A stretch of 64,000 bases of DNA from the NCBI RefSeq assembly GCF_018704125.1, contig NZ_JAGTIS010000014.1:62001-126000 (forward strand), in the 5' to 3' direction. Shown here piece by piece: positions 9,480 to 20,093 of this stretch; positions within the stretch are counted from its first letter, which is position 1, and the number at the start of each line of letters is the position of its first letter. The notes beneath the pieces were generated by a model. It was not told the origin of the DNA, ran no database searches, and saw nothing but the letters and a program-made list of their open reading frames with translations. Source of the stretch: Metapseudomonas boanensis (GTDB taxonomy: Bacteria > Pseudomonadota > Gammaproteobacteria > Pseudomonadales > Pseudomonadaceae). Both the position numbers and the translations under genes were made by a program.

Positions 9480-10288
9480 AACAACGCATCATCACCGCAC
9501 TGGTGCTGCTACCCATCGCCCTGGCGGGCTTCTTCTGGCTGAGCGGTGGCGCGTTTGCGCTGTTCATCGGTGCGGTGGTGACGCTCGGTGGCTGGGAGTG
9601 GGCTCGCCTGGCGGGATTGCCTTCCCAGGCTCAGCGCATAGCTTATGCTGCGGTCGTCGCTGTGCTTCTGCTTGGGCTCTACCATCTGCGCGCTTTGGCG
9701 GCCTGGGTGTTGCTTGTTGGGGTGGTCTGGTGGTTGCTCGCGACATTGCTGGTGCTGAACTACCCGGCCAGCAGTCGTTACTGGGACGGCCGGTTCGGGA
9801 AGCTCCTGATCGGTTTCCTGATTCTGTTGCCGGCCTGGCAAGGCTTGATGCTATTCAAGCAATGGCCGCTCGCGAATTGGCTGATCCTTTCGGTGATGGT
9901 GCTGGTTTGGGCAGCGGATATCGGCGCCTATTTCTCCGGCAAGGCATTCGGCAAGCGCAAGTTGGCCCCGCAGGTTAGTCCCGGCAAAAGCTGGGAAGGG
10001 CTGGTTGGCGGCTTGCTGGCAAGCCTGCTGATCACCGTTGGCGTGGGTATCTACCGTGGCTGGAGTGCCAGTGAGCTGCTTTGGGCTCTGGGTGGTGCCG
10101 CGCTAGTGGTTCTGATATCGGTCGTGGGAGACTTGACTGAAAGCATGTTCAAGCGGCAGTCCGGGATCAAGGACAGTAGCAACCTGCTTCCGGGGCATGG
10201 TGGCGTGCTTGATCGCATCGATAGCCTGACTGCGGCTATCCCATTCTTTGCTGCGCTGCTGTGGGCGGCCGGGTGGGGTGCGCTTTGA
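9473..10288 (+). CDS. cdsA: Phosphatidate cytidylyltransferase (CDP-DAG synthase)
   Basis: A 271-residue integral membrane enzyme that makes CDP-diacylglycerol, the precursor of all phospholipids. Several hydrophobic helices run through the chain. The family signature is complete near the C-terminus: [13 protein letters not shown] followed by [12 protein letters not shown], which carries the metal-binding aspartates. Its TGA lies inside the probable TTG start region of dxr, so the two are tightly coupled. Confidence 0.98.
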   Translation: MLKQRIITALVLLPIALAGFFWLSGGAFALFIGAVVTLGGWEWARLAGLPSQAQRIAYAAVVAVLLLGLYHLRALAAWVLLVGVVWWLLATLLVLNYPASSRYWDGRFGKLLIGFLILLPAWQGLMLFKQWPLANWLILSVMVLVWAADIGAYFSGKAFGKRKLAPQVSPGKSWEGLVGGLLASLLITVGVGIYRGWSASELLWALGGAALVVLISVVGDLTESMFKRQSGIKDSSNLLPGHGGVLDRIDSLTAAIPFFAALLWAAGWGAL

Positions 10289-11475
10289 CACAGCCGCAAC
10301 GTATTACCGTCCTGGGGGCAACCGGCTCGATCGGTCTCAGCACCCTTGATGTGATTGCCCGGCATCCAGAACGTTACCAGGCATTTGCCCTCAGCGGTTT
10401 CAGTCGCCTGACCGAACTGGAAGCGCTCTGCTTGCGTCATCGCCCATGTTTCGCTGCAGTGCCGGACGCTGACTCCGCGCGCCATTTGCAGGGAAGTTTG
10501 TTGGCTGCGGGGCTCGAAACCCGTGTTCTGGTCGGCGAGCAAGGTCTTTGTGAAATCGCTGCACATCCGGATGTGGATGCCGTGATGGCTGCAATCGTCG
10601 GTGCGGCGGGGCTTCAGCCTACCTTGGCCGCGGTTGAAGCGGGTAAGCGCGTGCTGCTGGCCAACAAGGAAGCGTTGGTGATGTCCGGTGCCCTGTTCAT
10701 GCAGTCTGTTCGCCGCAGCAATGCCGTGCTGCTACCGATCGATAGCGAACATAACGCAATTTTTCAGTGCTTGCCGACCGACTATTCCCGCGGTTTGGCC
10801 GATGTTGGCGTGCGTCGCATCCTCCTTACGGCCTCTGGGGGGCCGTTCCGTGAGTTGCCGCTGGAGCGGTTGCCGGATGTGTCCCCCGAGCAGGCTTGTG
10901 CGCATCCCAACTGGTCCATGGGGCGGAAGATATCCGTCGATTCGGCGAGCATGATGAACAAGGGGTTGGAGCTGATCGAGGCTTGCTGGCTGTTCGACGC
11001 ACGGCCGGCACAGATCGAAGTGGTGATCCATCCGCAGAGCGTGATTCATTCACTGGTCGATTATGTCGATGGTTCGGTGTTGGCGCAGCTGGGTAATCCC
11101 GACATGCGCACGCCCATCAGTCATGCGTTGGCCTGGCCGGAGCGTATCGATTCCGGCGTTTCTGCGCTGGACCTGTTCAGTGTGGCGCGTCTGGATTTCC
11201 AGGCGCCTGACGAGCAGCGCTTTCCTTGTCTGCGACTTGCGCGCCAGGCCGCCGAGGCTGGCGCCAGCGCGCCAGCCATGCTCAATGCGGCCAACGAGGT
11301 TGCCGTCGCGGCGTTTCTTGACCGACGCATCCGCTTCACCGAGATCGCGAGTATCATCGATGAAGTGCTGAACCGCGAAGCCGTGATCGCGGTCGAAACG
11401 CTGGATGCTGTCTTGCAGGCCGATGTTCGTGCCAGAGCTGTGGCCGGGCAATGGTTAGTCCGTCACGGGCGTTAG
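10285..11475 (+). CDS. dxr: 1-deoxy-D-xylulose 5-phosphate reductoisomerase
   Basis: A protein of about 396 residues that converts DXP to MEP, the committed step of the non-mevalonate isoprenoid pathway. The NADPH fold G-A-T-G-S-I-G is at the N-terminus, the metal and substrate blocks D-S-E-H-N-A-I-F-Q and [10 protein letters not shown] are intact, and H-P-Q-S-V-I-H follows. I favour the TTG at 10285, which overlaps the cdsA stop and gives [14 protein letters not shown] codons at 10261 and 10273 are alternatives inside cdsA. ispD and ispF of the same pathway lie elsewhere in the window. Confidence 0.95.
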   Translation: MTQPQRITVLGATGSIGLSTLDVIARHPERYQAFALSGFSRLTELEALCLRHRPCFAAVPDADSARHLQGSLLAAGLETRVLVGEQGLCEIAAHPDVDAVMAAIVGAAGLQPTLAAVEAGKRVLLANKEALVMSGALFMQSVRRSNAVLLPIDSEHNAIFQCLPTDYSRGLADVGVRRILLTASGGPFRELPLERLPDVSPEQACAHPNWSMGRKISVDSASMMNKGLELIEACWLFDARPAQIEVVIHPQSVIHSLVDYVDGSVLAQLGNPDMRTPISHALAWPERIDSGVSALDLFSVARLDFQAPDEQRFPCLRLARQAAEAGASAPAMLNAANEVAVAAFLDRRIRFTEIASIIDEVLNREAVIAVETLDAVLQADVRARAVAGQWLVRHGR

Positions 11476-11490
11476 TCCCGGAGGAAACCG

Positions 11491-12843
11491 ATGAGTGCGC
11501 TCTATATGATCCTTGGCACCCTGGTGGCGCTGGGGGTGCTGGTCACCTTCCATGAGTTCGGCCATTTCTGGGTCGCCCGTCGTTGTGGTGTCAAAGTCCT
11601 GCGATTCTCTGTCGGTTTCGGTAGCCCACTGTTCCGTTGGCATGATCGCCATGGCACCGAGTTTGTCGTGGCCGCCATTCCGCTCGGTGGCTACGTGAAA
11701 ATGCTGGACGAGCGTGAGGCCGAGGTGCCCGCTGACCAGTTGGATCAGTCCTTCAATCGCAAGCCGGTTGGGCAGCGTATTGCCATCGTGGCGGCCGGTC
11801 CGGTGGCCAACTTTCTGCTTGCGCTCCTGTTCTTCTGGGTGCTCGCGTTGCTGGGCAGTCAGCAGGTCAAGCCAGTGATCGGCTCGGTAGCGCCTGGCAG
11901 TATTGCTGCTTCGGCAGGATTGGAGTCCGGCCAGGAAATCATCTCGATCGACGGCAAAGACGTTACCGGTTGGTCGGCGGTCAACCTGCAGCTCGTTCGC
12001 CGTCTGGGTGAGAGTGGTTCCCTGCAGGTCAGTATTCGTGACGCGGGGGATAGTGCTACCCAGATCCGCGAGCTGCAGCTCAATGATTGGCTGAAGGGCG
12101 TCGATGAGCCTGATCCGATCGGTGCGCTTGGCATCACGCCCTGGCGTCCTGCTATTGCGCCGGTTCTCGCTGAGCTGGATCCAAAAGGTCCGGCCCAGGC
12201 TGCCGGTCTGAAGCTGGGCGATCGTCTCCTGACCTTGGATGGACAGGCACTCGATGACTGGCAACAGTTGGTAGAACGTGTGCGCAAACGTCCGGCCGAG
12301 CGAGTCGCCTTCAGCGTTGAGCGCGAGGGTCAGGTGCTGGAGGTGCAGGTCACCTTGGCCGCACGTGGCGAGGCGGAAGCACGTAGCGGCTACCTGGGTG
12401 CGGGGGTGAAGGGCGTGGAGTGGCCGCCCGAAATGTTGCGCGAAGTCAGCTATGGGCCACTTGAAGCTGTTGCCGAGGCAGCCTCGCGTACATGGTCCAT
12501 GAGCCTCCTAACACTGGATTCTCTAAAGAAAATGTTGCTCGGCGAGCTCTCGGTAAAAAACTTGAGCGGGCCGATAACCATTGCTAAAGTGGCGGGCGCT
12601 TCGGCCCAGTCGGGCGTAGGGGACTTCCTCAATTTCCTCGCCTACCTGAGCATAAGCCTGGGGGTTCTCAATTTGTTGCCAATCCCTGTCCTGGACGGGG
12701 GGCACCTGCTCTTTTACCTGATTGAAATGGCGCGTGGACGTCCATTGTCGGAGCGGGTGCAGGCGTGGGGGGTACAGATTGGCATCAGCTTGGTCGTGGG
12801 GGTCATGTTGCTTGCCCTGGTCAACGATCTGAGTCGTCTGTAA
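11491..12843 (+). CDS. rseP: Site-2 intramembrane zinc metalloprotease RseP/MucP
   Basis: A 450-residue inner-membrane protease. Zinc motif H-E-F-G-H lies in the first helix (H21-H25) and the third zinc ligand in L-D-G-G-H-L near residue 402. Two PDZ domains lie between them, at about 115-185 and 200-280. In pseudomonads this enzyme (MucP) cleaves the anti-sigma factor MucA after AlgW, releasing AlgU to drive envelope-stress and alginate genes. It has a GGAGG ribosome site and precedes bamA, the usual order. Confidence 0.97.
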   Translation: MSALYMILGTLVALGVLVTFHEFGHFWVARRCGVKVLRFSVGFGSPLFRWHDRHGTEFVVAAIPLGGYVKMLDEREAEVPADQLDQSFNRKPVGQRIAIVAAGPVANFLLALLFFWVLALLGSQQVKPVIGSVAPGSIAASAGLESGQEIISIDGKDVTGWSAVNLQLVRRLGESGSLQVSIRDAGDSATQIRELQLNDWLKGVDEPDPIGALGITPWRPAIAPVLAELDPKGPAQAAGLKLGDRLLTLDGQALDDWQQLVERVRKRPAERVAFSVEREGQVLEVQVTLAARGEAEARSGYLGAGVKGVEWPPEMLREVSYGPLEAVAEAASRTWSMSLLTLDSLKKMLLGELSVKNLSGPITIAKVAGASAQSGVGDFLNFLAYLSISLGVLNLLPIPVLDGGHLLFYLIEMARGRPLSERVQAWGVQIGISLVVGVMLLALVNDLSRL

Positions 12844-12917
12844 CGAATCTTAGAATGCTGAGTCTGCCGCCTTGTGCGGCAGATTCTTTATTACCGGTTG
12901 GAATAAAAAAGGACTTC

Positions 12918-15269
12918 ATGAAACGCTTGTTGCTACCTGCGGTGCTCGCCGCACTCATGATCGCCGAGGTTCACGCCGAGTCCTTCACCATCTCCGACAT
13001 CCGCGTCAACGGCCTGCAGCGTGTCTCCGCCGGCAGCGTCTTTGGTGCCCTGCCGCTCAACGTTGGCGAACAGGCGGATGATCGCCGCCTGGTGGAAGCC
13101 ACCCGTTCGCTGTTCAAGACCGGGTTCTTCCAGGATATCCAGCTCGGCCGTGACGGCAACGTCCTGGTCATCAGCGTCGTCGAGCGTCCTTCCATCTCCA
13201 GCATCGAGATCGAAGGCAACAAGGCAATTACCACCGAGGACCTGCTCAAGGGCCTGAAGCAATCCGGCCTGGCTGAGGGGGAGATCTTCCAGCGCGCCAC
13301 TCTGGAAGGCGTTCGGAACGAGTTGCAGCGCCAGTATGTGGCGCAGGGTCGCTACTCTGCAGGAATCGAGGCGGAGGTGATCCCGCAGCCGCGCAACCGC
13401 GTTGCACTGAAGATCAACATCAATGAAGGTTCCGTCGCGGCTATCCAACACATCAACGTGGTGGGCAATACCGTATTCCCCGACGAGGACCTGATCGACC
13501 TGTTCGAACTCAAGACCACCAACTGGCTGTCGTTCTTCAAGAACGACGACAAGTACGCTCGCGAAAAGCTGTCAGGTGACCTCGAGCGTCTGCGTTCCTA
13601 CTACCTGGATCGCGGCTACATCAATATGGACATTTCCTCGACCCAGGTGTCCATCACCCCAGACAAGAAGCACGTTTACATCACCGTCAACGTCGACGAG
13701 GGTGAGAAATACACGATCCGTGAGGTCAAGCTTTCCGGCGACCTGAAGGTGCCGGAGGAAGAAGTGAAGTCCCTGCTGCTGGTACAGGAAGGGCAAGTGT
13801 TCTCGCGCAAGGTGATGACGACTACGTCGGAGCTGATCACCCGCCGCCTGGGTAACGAAGGCTATACCTTCGCAAACGTCAACGGCGTGCCTGAGCCCCA
13901 TGACGAGGACAACACCGTTTCCGTCACCTTCATGGTGGACCCGGGCAAGCGTGCCTATGTCAATCGCATCAACTTCCGAGGCAACACCAAGTCCGAGGAC
14001 GAGGTGCTGCGTCGTGAAATGCGTCAGATGGAAGGCGGCTGGGCTTCGACCTACCTGATCGACCAGTCGAAGACCCGTCTGGAACGTCTGGGCTTCTTCA
14101 AGGAAGTAAACGTTGAAACCCCGCAGGTGCCCGGCACCGACGATCAGGTTGACGTCAATTACACGGTGGAAGAGCAGCCGTCCGGTTCCATCACCGCCAG
14201 CGTCGGTTTCGCCCAGAGCGCCGGCCTGATCCTGGGTGGATCGATCAGCCAGAACAACTTCCTCGGTACCGGCAACAAGGTCAGCATTGGTCTGACCCGT
14301 AGCGAGTACCAGACCCGATACAACTTCGGCTTCGTCGATCCCTACTGGACTGCAGACGGCGTCAGTCTGGGCTACAACGCTTTCTATCGCAGCACCGACT
14401 ACGACGACCTCGACGTCGACGTGTCCAGTTATGCGGTGGACAGCCTGGGGGCCGGTGTCAGCATTGGTTATCCGATCAGCGAGACTGCTCGCTTGACCTA
14501 TGGCCTTACCGTGCAGCAGGACGACATCAATACCGGCATCTACACCGTCGATGAAATCTTCGATTTCATCGAACAGGAAGGTGACAGCTACACCAACTTC
14601 AAGGCGTCTGTCGGCTGGTCCGATTCGACGCTGAACCGTGGCGTGCTTGCCAACCGTGGTTACTCCCAGAGCCTGGTTCTTGAAAGCACGATCCCAGGTA
14701 GTGACCTGTCGTTCTTCAAGCTCGACTACCGTGGCCAGTTGTTCACTCCGCTGACCCAGAACACTGCGCTGCGCTGGCACACCGAGTTGGGCTACGGCGA
14801 CAGCTATGGCTCGACCTCCGAACTGCCGTTCTATGAGCATTACTTCGCGGGTGGTTTCAACTCCGTACGCGGTTTCGAGGACAGCAGCCTTGGCCCGCGT
14901 AGTACACCGAGCACCGGCACGAAGCCTGGTACAGCTTTCGACCCTGACCAGGACCCGCTGCCGTTTGGTGGTAACGTGTTGGTCCAGGGCGGGGTGGAGT
15001 TGCTGTTCCCGCTGCCGTTCGTCAAAGATCAGCGTCAATTGCGTTCCGTGGTCTTCTGGGATGTGGGTAACGTGTTCGATACCAGTTGTTCGTCGACCGC
15101 GACCAACTGTAACAGCATCAATGCGAGTGACCTTGCCAGTTCCGTGGGTGTAGGCCTGACCTGGATTACCGCGCTGGGACCGTTGAGCTTCAGCTTGGGT
15201 ATGCCGGTCAAGAAGCCGGACAATGCCGATACCCAAGTGTTCCAGTTCTCCTTGGGCCAGACTTTCTAA
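12918..15269 (+). CDS. bamA: Outer-membrane assembly factor BamA
   Basis: A 783-residue core component of the BAM complex that folds beta-barrel proteins into the outer membrane. A signal peptide covers residues 1-20 (cut after V-H-A). About five POTRA domains run to residue 420, and a 16-strand barrel follows. The loop-6 motif V-R-G-F in G-G-F-N-S-V-R-G-F is present and the chain ends in phenylalanine, the barrel-recognition signature. I start it at the ATG at 12918 behind AAAAAAGGA; an open stretch back to 12765 overlaps rseP and is not coding. The skp gene follows at once. Confidence 0.98.
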   Translation: MKRLLLPAVLAALMIAEVHAESFTISDIRVNGLQRVSAGSVFGALPLNVGEQADDRRLVEATRSLFKTGFFQDIQLGRDGNVLVISVVERPSISSIEIEGNKAITTEDLLKGLKQSGLAEGEIFQRATLEGVRNELQRQYVAQGRYSAGIEAEVIPQPRNRVALKININEGSVAAIQHINVVGNTVFPDEDLIDLFELKTTNWLSFFKNDDKYAREKLSGDLERLRSYYLDRGYINMDISSTQVSITPDKKHVYITVNVDEGEKYTIREVKLSGDLKVPEEEVKSLLLVQEGQVFSRKVMTTTSELITRRLGNEGYTFANVNGVPEPHDEDNTVSVTFMVDPGKRAYVNRINFRGNTKSEDEVLRREMRQMEGGWASTYLIDQSKTRLERLGFFKEVNVETPQVPGTDDQVDVNYTVEEQPSGSITASVGFAQSAGLILGGSISQNNFLGTGNKVSIGLTRSEYQTRYNFGFVDPYWTADGVSLGYNAFYRSTDYDDLDVDVSSYAVDSLGAGVSIGYPISETARLTYGLTVQQDDINTGIYTVDEIFDFIEQEGDSYTNFKASVGWSDSTLNRGVLANRGYSQSLVLESTIPGSDLSFFKLDYRGQLFTPLTQNTALRWHTELGYGDSYGSTSELPFYEHYFAGGFNSVRGFEDSSLGPRSTPSTGTKPGTAFDPDQDPLPFGGNVLVQGGVELLFPLPFVKDQRQLRSVVFWDVGNVFDTSCSSTATNCNSINASDLASSVGVGLTWITALGPLSFSLGMPVKKPDNADTQVFQFSLGQTF

Positions 15270-15318
15270 TCGTTTGACTATTGCTTGAAGACAACAGTTT
15301 TTGTTGCGGGAGTGCATC

Positions 15319-15822
15319 GTGCGTAAGTTGACTCAATTCGTTCTGGTTGCCGCTGCGTTGATGGCGACCCCGGTATTTGCCGAGATGAAGATCGCGGTAC
15401 TGAACTACCAGATGGCGCTGCTCGAATCCGATTCCGCGAAGAAGTACGCGGTTGATGCCGAGAAGAAGTTTGGTCCGCAACTGAACAAGCTGAAAACGCT
15501 CGAAAGCGACGCCAAACGCATCCAGGACCGCCTGGTGAGCGGTGGTGACAAGATGCCGCAGGCGGAGCGTGAGCGCTTGGAGCTCGAGTTCAAGCAGAAG
15601 GCCCGTGACTTCCAGTTCCAGTCCAAGGAGCTGAACGAAGCCAAGGCCGTTGCCGACCGTGACATGCTCAAGCAGCTCAAGCCGAAACTGGACAAGGCGG
15701 TCGAGGAAGTCCTGAAGAAGGGCAGCTACGATCTGGTGCTTGAGCGTGGTGCTGTGGTTGACGTCAAACCGCAATACGACATCACTCGCCAAGTCATCGA
15801 GCGCATGAACCAGCTGCGTTGA
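15319..15822 (+). CDS. skp: Periplasmic chaperone Skp/OmpH
   Basis: A 167-residue periplasmic holdase for unfolded outer-membrane proteins. A GTG start at 15319 behind GGGAG gives a clean signal peptide ([21 protein letters not shown]) followed by the mature E-M-K-I-A-V-L-N-Y. The rest is charged helix typical of the Skp tentacles ([14 protein letters not shown]). A TTG at 15301 would add six residues with no benefit. It works with BamA, encoded directly upstream, and overlaps lpxD by one base. Confidence 0.93.
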   Translation: MRKLTQFVLVAAALMATPVFAEMKIAVLNYQMALLESDSAKKYAVDAEKKFGPQLNKLKTLESDAKRIQDRLVSGGDKMPQAERERLELEFKQKARDFQFQSKELNEAKAVADRDMLKQLKPKLDKAVEEVLKKGSYDLVLERGAVVDVKPQYDITRQVIERMNQLR

Positions 15823-16883
15823 TGATGAGTACCCCGGCGTTCACGCTCGGCCAGTTGGCCGGGCTACTTGGTGCCACGCTGCGTGGTGCCGAAGAAACGG
15901 TCATCACTGGACTGGCAACCCTCCAGGAGGCGAGTGCCGGTGAGCTGACCTTCCTTGCCAACCCCCAGTACCGCAAGTACCTCGCCAGTACCAGGGCGTC
16001 AGCTGTGTTGCTGACCGAGGCTGATGCCGAGAGCTATGCGGGTAGTGCGTTGGTGGTTGCGAACCCTTACCTGGCCTACGCGCAGCTTTCCCATCTGTTC
16101 GATCGCAAGCCAAAGGCCCAGCCGGGGGTTCATGCCACTGCATTGATCGCGAAGGACGCCCACGTCGATCCGTCTGCCTGCATCGGTGCCTATGTGGTGA
16201 TCGAATCAGGCGCGCAGATTGGTGCGGGCGTGGCGCTGGGCGCCCATTGCTTCGTTGGTGCTCGCAGCGTGATCGGCGAGGGCGGCTGGTTGGCGCCACG
16301 GGTGACGCTCTACCACGATGTGAAGATCGGCAAGCGTGTGGTGATTCAATCCGGCGCGGTCATTGGAGGCGAAGGCTTCGGCTTTGCCAGCGAGAAGGGC
16401 GTCTGGCAGAAAATCGCCCAGATTGGTGGCGTGAGCATTGGCGATGATGTGGAGATTGGTGCCAACACCACCATCGATCGCGGCGCACTGGCTGACACCC
16501 TGATCGGTAACGGGGTGAAGTTGGACAACCAGATCATGATCGCTCACAACGTGCAGGTCGGTGACAACACCGCGATGGCAGGTTGTGTCGGCATTTCCGG
16601 CAGCACCAAGATCGGCCGCAATTGTATGATTGCCGGCGGCGTCGGCATGGTCGGGCACATCGAAGTCTGTGATGGCGTATTCGTCACCGGCATGACAATG
16701 GTGACCCGTTCTATCACCGAACCGGGTGCCTACTCTTCCGGTACCGCGATGCAACCCGCTGCGGAATGGAAGAAGAGCGCTGCCCGTATTCGCCAGTTGG
16801 ACGACATGGCGCGTCGTCTGCAACAACTGGAAAAACGCCTGGAGGCAGTGACCCCGGGCGGGGATGCTCCATCAGATGCGTGA
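15822..16883 (+). CDS. lpxD: UDP-3-O-(3-hydroxyacyl)glucosamine N-acyltransferase
   Basis: A 353-residue left-handed beta-helix acyltransferase, third step of lipid A synthesis. It has an N-terminal uridine-binding domain, then many hexapeptide repeats of the form (I/V)-G-x-x-x-x, and the catalytic histidine in [13 protein letters not shown] helical tail ends the chain. Adjacent ATGs at 15822 and 15825 are both possible; the first overlaps the skp stop (TGATG). It is part of the skp-lpxD-fabZ-lpxA-lpxB-rnhB run. Confidence 0.97.
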   Translation: MMSTPAFTLGQLAGLLGATLRGAEETVITGLATLQEASAGELTFLANPQYRKYLASTRASAVLLTEADAESYAGSALVVANPYLAYAQLSHLFDRKPKAQPGVHATALIAKDAHVDPSACIGAYVVIESGAQIGAGVALGAHCFVGARSVIGEGGWLAPRVTLYHDVKIGKRVVIQSGAVIGGEGFGFASEKGVWQKIAQIGGVSIGDDVEIGANTTIDRGALADTLIGNGVKLDNQIMIAHNVQVGDNTAMAGCVGISGSTKIGRNCMIAGGVGMVGHIEVCDGVFVTGMTMVTRSITEPGAYSSGTAMQPAAEWKKSAARIRQLDDMARRLQQLEKRLEAVTPGGDAPSDA

Positions 16884-16931
16884 TCCACGCAGCGCCGTGC
16901 ATCCCAAATCCATTCAGAAGGCTCCAGGAAC

Positions 16932-17372
16932 ATGATGGACATCAACGAGATTCGCGAATACCTGCCGCACCGCTACCCCTTCCTCTTGGTGGACCGGGTG
17001 GTGGACCTTGATGTTGAAGGCAAGCGCATTCGCGCCTACAAGAATGTCAGCATCAATGAGCCGTTCTTCAATGGGCATTTCCCGCAGCATCCGATCATGC
17101 CGGGTGTGTTGATCATCGAAGCAATGGCTCAGGCCGCCGGCATCCTTGGATTCAAGATGCTGGACGTCAAGCCGGCTGACGGGACGCTTTACTACTTCGT
17201 GGGCTCCGACAAGCTGCGCTTCCGCCAGCCGGTGCTGCCGGGTGACCAGTTGATCCTCGAAGCGCAGTTCATCAGCGTCAAGCGCGGCATCTGGAAGTTC
17301 GACTGCCGTGCCAGCGTGGACAGCAAGGAAGTCTGCTCGGCAGAGATCATCTGTGCGGAACGCAAACTATGA
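16932..17372 (+). CDS. fabZ: 3-hydroxyacyl-[ACP] dehydratase FabZ
   Basis: A 146-residue hot-dog-fold dehydratase of fatty acid elongation. The catalytic pair is visible as H49 in F-N-G-H-F-P and E63 in [11 protein letters not shown], together with the N-terminal [12 protein letters not shown]. FabZ competes with LpxA for 3-hydroxyacyl-ACP, so its place between lpxD and lpxA links membrane lipid and lipid A supply. Two ATGs stand in tandem at 16932, and the lpxA start overlaps its stop by 4 bases. Confidence 0.98.
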   Translation: MMDINEIREYLPHRYPFLLVDRVVDLDVEGKRIRAYKNVSINEPFFNGHFPQHPIMPGVLIIEAMAQAAGILGFKMLDVKPADGTLYYFVGSDKLRFRQPVLPGDQLILEAQFISVKRGIWKFDCRASVDSKEVCSAEIICAERKL

Positions 17373-18145
17373 GTTTGATTGACCCTCGCGCCATTATCGA
17401 TCCGTCGGCCAAGCTGGCGGATGACGTTCAGGTCGGCCCCTGGTCGATCATTGGACCCGATGTGGAAATCGGCGAGGGTACCGTGGTCGGTCCTCATGTC
17501 GTCATCAAGGGGCCGACCCGCATCGGCAGGTACAACCGGATTTTCCAGTTTTCTTCTGTTGGCGAGGACACGCCTGACCTGAAGTACAAGGGTGAGCGCA
17601 CCCGGCTGGTGATCGGTGATCACAATGTGATCCGTGAGGGCGTGACCATTCACCGCGGCACCGTGCAGGACCGCGCTGAAACCACGATCGGCGATCACAA
17701 CCTGCTGATGGCCTATGTTCACATCGGCCATGACAGTGTCATCGCCAATCACTGCATCCTGGTCAACAATACGGCGCTCGCCGGCCATGTGCATGTCGAT
17801 GACTGGGCGATCCTGTCCGGCTACACGCTGGTGCATCAGTTCTGCCGCATCGGCGCCCACAGCTTTTCCGGCATGGGCACCGCTATCGGCAAGGATGTGC
17901 CGGCCTATGTCACTGTATTCGGCAATCCGGCCGAAGCACGCAGCATGAACTTCGAGGGCATGCGCCGTAGAGGTTTTAGTACCGAGGCGATCCAGGCCTT
18001 GCGCCGTGCATACAAGGTGGTTTACCGCCAGGGGCTCACGGTTGAGCAGGCACTGGCCGAGCTTGCCGAGACGTCCGCGCAGTATCCGGAAGTGGCTGTA
18101 TTCCGGGACTCGATCCAGGCCTCCACTCGCGGCATCACCCGCTAA
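17369..18145 (+). CDS. lpxA: UDP-N-acetylglucosamine acyltransferase LpxA
   Basis: A 258-residue left-handed beta-helix enzyme that starts lipid A synthesis by moving a 3-hydroxyacyl chain from ACP to UDP-GlcNAc. Hexapeptide repeats fill the first two thirds. The histidine pair in A-Y-V-H-I-G-H-D (H118 and H121) corresponds to the substrate and catalytic histidines of the E. coli enzyme. A helical C-terminal domain follows. It overlaps fabZ by 4 bases and lies 3 bases before lpxB. Confidence 0.98.
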   Translation: MSLIDPRAIIDPSAKLADDVQVGPWSIIGPDVEIGEGTVVGPHVVIKGPTRIGRYNRIFQFSSVGEDTPDLKYKGERTRLVIGDHNVIREGVTIHRGTVQDRAETTIGDHNLLMAYVHIGHDSVIANHCILVNNTALAGHVHVDDWAILSGYTLVHQFCRIGAHSFSGMGTAIGKDVPAYVTVFGNPAEARSMNFEGMRRRGFSTEAIQALRRAYKVVYRQGLTVEQALAELAETSAQYPEVAVFRDSIQASTRGITR

Positions 18146-18148
18146 GCC

Positions 18149-19282
18149 ATGGCATCCAGATTGCGCGTCGCGCTAGTTGCCGGCGAGGCGTCCGGCGACA
18201 TACTTGGCTCCACCCTGATGCAGGCCCTCAAGGTTCAGCATCCCGATGTCGAGTTCATCGGGGTTGGGGGGGGGCGAATGCAGGCTGAAGGCCTGGAGCC
18301 CTATTTCCCGATGGAGCGCTTGTCCGTGATGGGCTTGGTGGAGGTGCTCGGTCGCCTTCCTGAGCTGCTTGCGCGCCGTAAGCGGCTGATCACTACCCTT
18401 ATCGAAGCGCGGCCGGATGTGTTCATCGGCATCGATGCGCCCGACTTCAATCTGGGTGTCGAGCTGAAGCTGCGCCACGCCGGTATCAAGACGGTCCACT
18501 ACGTCAGCCCGTCGGTCTGGGCGTGGCGGCAGAAGCGTGTCCTGAAGATTCGCAAGGGCTGTGATCTGATGCTCACCCTGTTTCCCTTCGAGGCGCGCTT
18601 CTACGAAGAGCAAGGCGTGCCAGTCCGGTTCGTCGGGCACCCGCTGGCCGATGCCATCCCGCTTGAGACCGATCGACTGGCAGCTCGCCGTGCGCTAGGC
18701 CTGCCCGGCGAGTCGCCGGTGGTAGCGCTGATGCCTGGAAGCCGTGGAGGGGAAGTGGCCAAGCTTGGCGAGCTGTTCCTGGACGCGGCCGAGCGCTTGC
18801 GCTCGATGCGTCCTGGGGTCCAGTTCGTATTGCCATGCGCATCGCCAGAACGACGCGCCCAAGTAGAGGCCATGCTGGCCGGTCGCGATCTTGCGTTGAC
18901 GTTGCTCGATGGCCGTTCCCATGAAGCGCTGGCCGCTTGCGATGCGGTACTGATTGCTTCCGGGACTGCGACGCTCGAGGCGCTGCTATACAAACGCCCC
19001 ATGGTAGTTGCCTACCGGGTAGCGCCACTCACCTATCGCATTCTCAAGCGGTTGGTGAAGAGCCCGTTCGTATCGCTTCCGAACCTCCTGGCCCAGCGCC
19101 TGCTGGTCCCTGAACTACTACAGGATGCTGCTACGCCGGAAGCACTGTCCGGGGCGATGGGAGCGTTGCTTGAAGGCGGTGGGGTCCAGACTGAGGGCTT
19201 CGATGCAATCCATCGGACGCTTCGCCAGGACGCATCGCGCCAGGCTGCTGACGCCATTCTGAAGTTGGTAGGAGCTCGCTGA
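18149..19282 (+). CDS. lpxB: Lipid-A-disaccharide synthase LpxB
   Basis: A 377-residue family-19 glycosyltransferase that joins UDP-diacylglucosamine and lipid X to form the disaccharide core of lipid A at the inner membrane. Visible family blocks are A-G-E-A-S-G-D near the N-terminus, the [11 protein letters not shown] block, [10 protein letters not shown] in the middle, and L-P-G-S-R-G-G-E-V plus A-S-G-T-A-T-L-E in the C-terminal half. The stop overlaps the rnhB start by one base. Confidence 0.98.
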   Translation: MASRLRVALVAGEASGDILGSTLMQALKVQHPDVEFIGVGGGRMQAEGLEPYFPMERLSVMGLVEVLGRLPELLARRKRLITTLIEARPDVFIGIDAPDFNLGVELKLRHAGIKTVHYVSPSVWAWRQKRVLKIRKGCDLMLTLFPFEARFYEEQGVPVRFVGHPLADAIPLETDRLAARRALGLPGESPVVALMPGSRGGEVAKLGELFLDAAERLRSMRPGVQFVLPCASPERRAQVEAMLAGRDLALTLLDGRSHEALAACDAVLIASGTATLEALLYKRPMVVAYRVAPLTYRILKRLVKSPFVSLPNLLAQRLLVPELLQDAATPEALSGAMGALLEGGGVQTEGFDAIHRTLRQDASRQAADAILKLVGAR

Positions 19283-19884
19283 TGCAACTCGGACTGGATT
19301 TCAGCCTGGTGGAAGAGTTGGTCGCAGGTGTCGACGAAGTCGGGCGTGGCCCTCTTTGTGGTCCAGTGGTCACTGCCGCGGTGATTCTCGACCCTGCTCG
19401 GCCTATTGCCGGGCTCAATGACTCGAAGAAACTCTCCGAAACACGCCGCGAAGCGTTGTTCGATGAAATTCGAGAGAAGGCATTGGCCTGGTGTATCGCC
19501 CGCGCCGAGGTGGAGGAGATTGATCGTCTCAACATCCTGCATGCGACGATGCTGGCGATGCAACGGGCCGTGGAAGGGCTCTCGGTCACTCCCAGGATGG
19601 CACTGATCGATGGAAACCGTTGCCCCAAACTCGCGGTTCCAAGCGCGCCGGTGGTCAAGGGTGACAGCCAGGTGCCGGCTATTGCTGCCGCCTCCATTCT
19701 GGCCAAAGTGAGTCGTGATCGGGAGATGCAGGAGCTCGATTCGCTTTATCCGGGCTATGGGATCGCTGGTCACAAGGGTTATCCCACGGCAGTTCATCTC
19801 GAGGCGCTGAGGCGCCTGGGCCCGACGCCGATCCATCGGCGCTCCTTCGGGCCGGTCAGGGACCTGCTGGACGCCCCTCGCTAG
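19282..19884 (+). CDS. rnhB: Ribonuclease HII
   Basis: A 200-residue RNase that removes ribonucleotides and RNA from DNA hybrids. The first acidic residues are in [10 protein letters not shown], with later aspartates in L-I-D-G-N and the K-V-S-R-D block. C-terminal G-x-x-x-H-K-G-Y-P-T is also present. It closes the lipid A operon, overlapping lpxB by one base (TGATG). The next gene, 209 bases away, has its own ribosome site. Confidence 0.97.
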   Translation: MQLGLDFSLVEELVAGVDEVGRGPLCGPVVTAAVILDPARPIAGLNDSKKLSETRREALFDEIREKALAWCIARAEVEEIDRLNILHATMLAMQRAVEGLSVTPRMALIDGNRCPKLAVPSAPVVKGDSQVPAIAAASILAKVSRDREMQELDSLYPGYGIAGHKGYPTAVHLEALRRLGPTPIHRRSFGPVRDLLDAPR

Positions 19885-20093
19885 CTTCAGCGTCGATTTC
19901 TCAACAGCGCCTGGCGAATTTCAACTTGAATTGCCTGCTCGTTTAGCGGAAAGTGCCGCCCTTTTTTTGCAGCCCACGTGGCCGCAGGAATTCGTCCGCC
20001 GCCTCACGAGCTATCTCTCTGCGGCGGTCCCGCCGGCCTGTCCCAGATGGGCCTACACCAACAAACCGCCACAAGCGGTAGAGGGAGCTCCCC

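Noticed and set aside
13572-15317. 581-codon minus-strand frame opposite bamA
   Set aside because: Antisense shadow of bamA, without motifs or a plausible ribosome site. BamA is complete with signal peptide and terminal phenylalanine.
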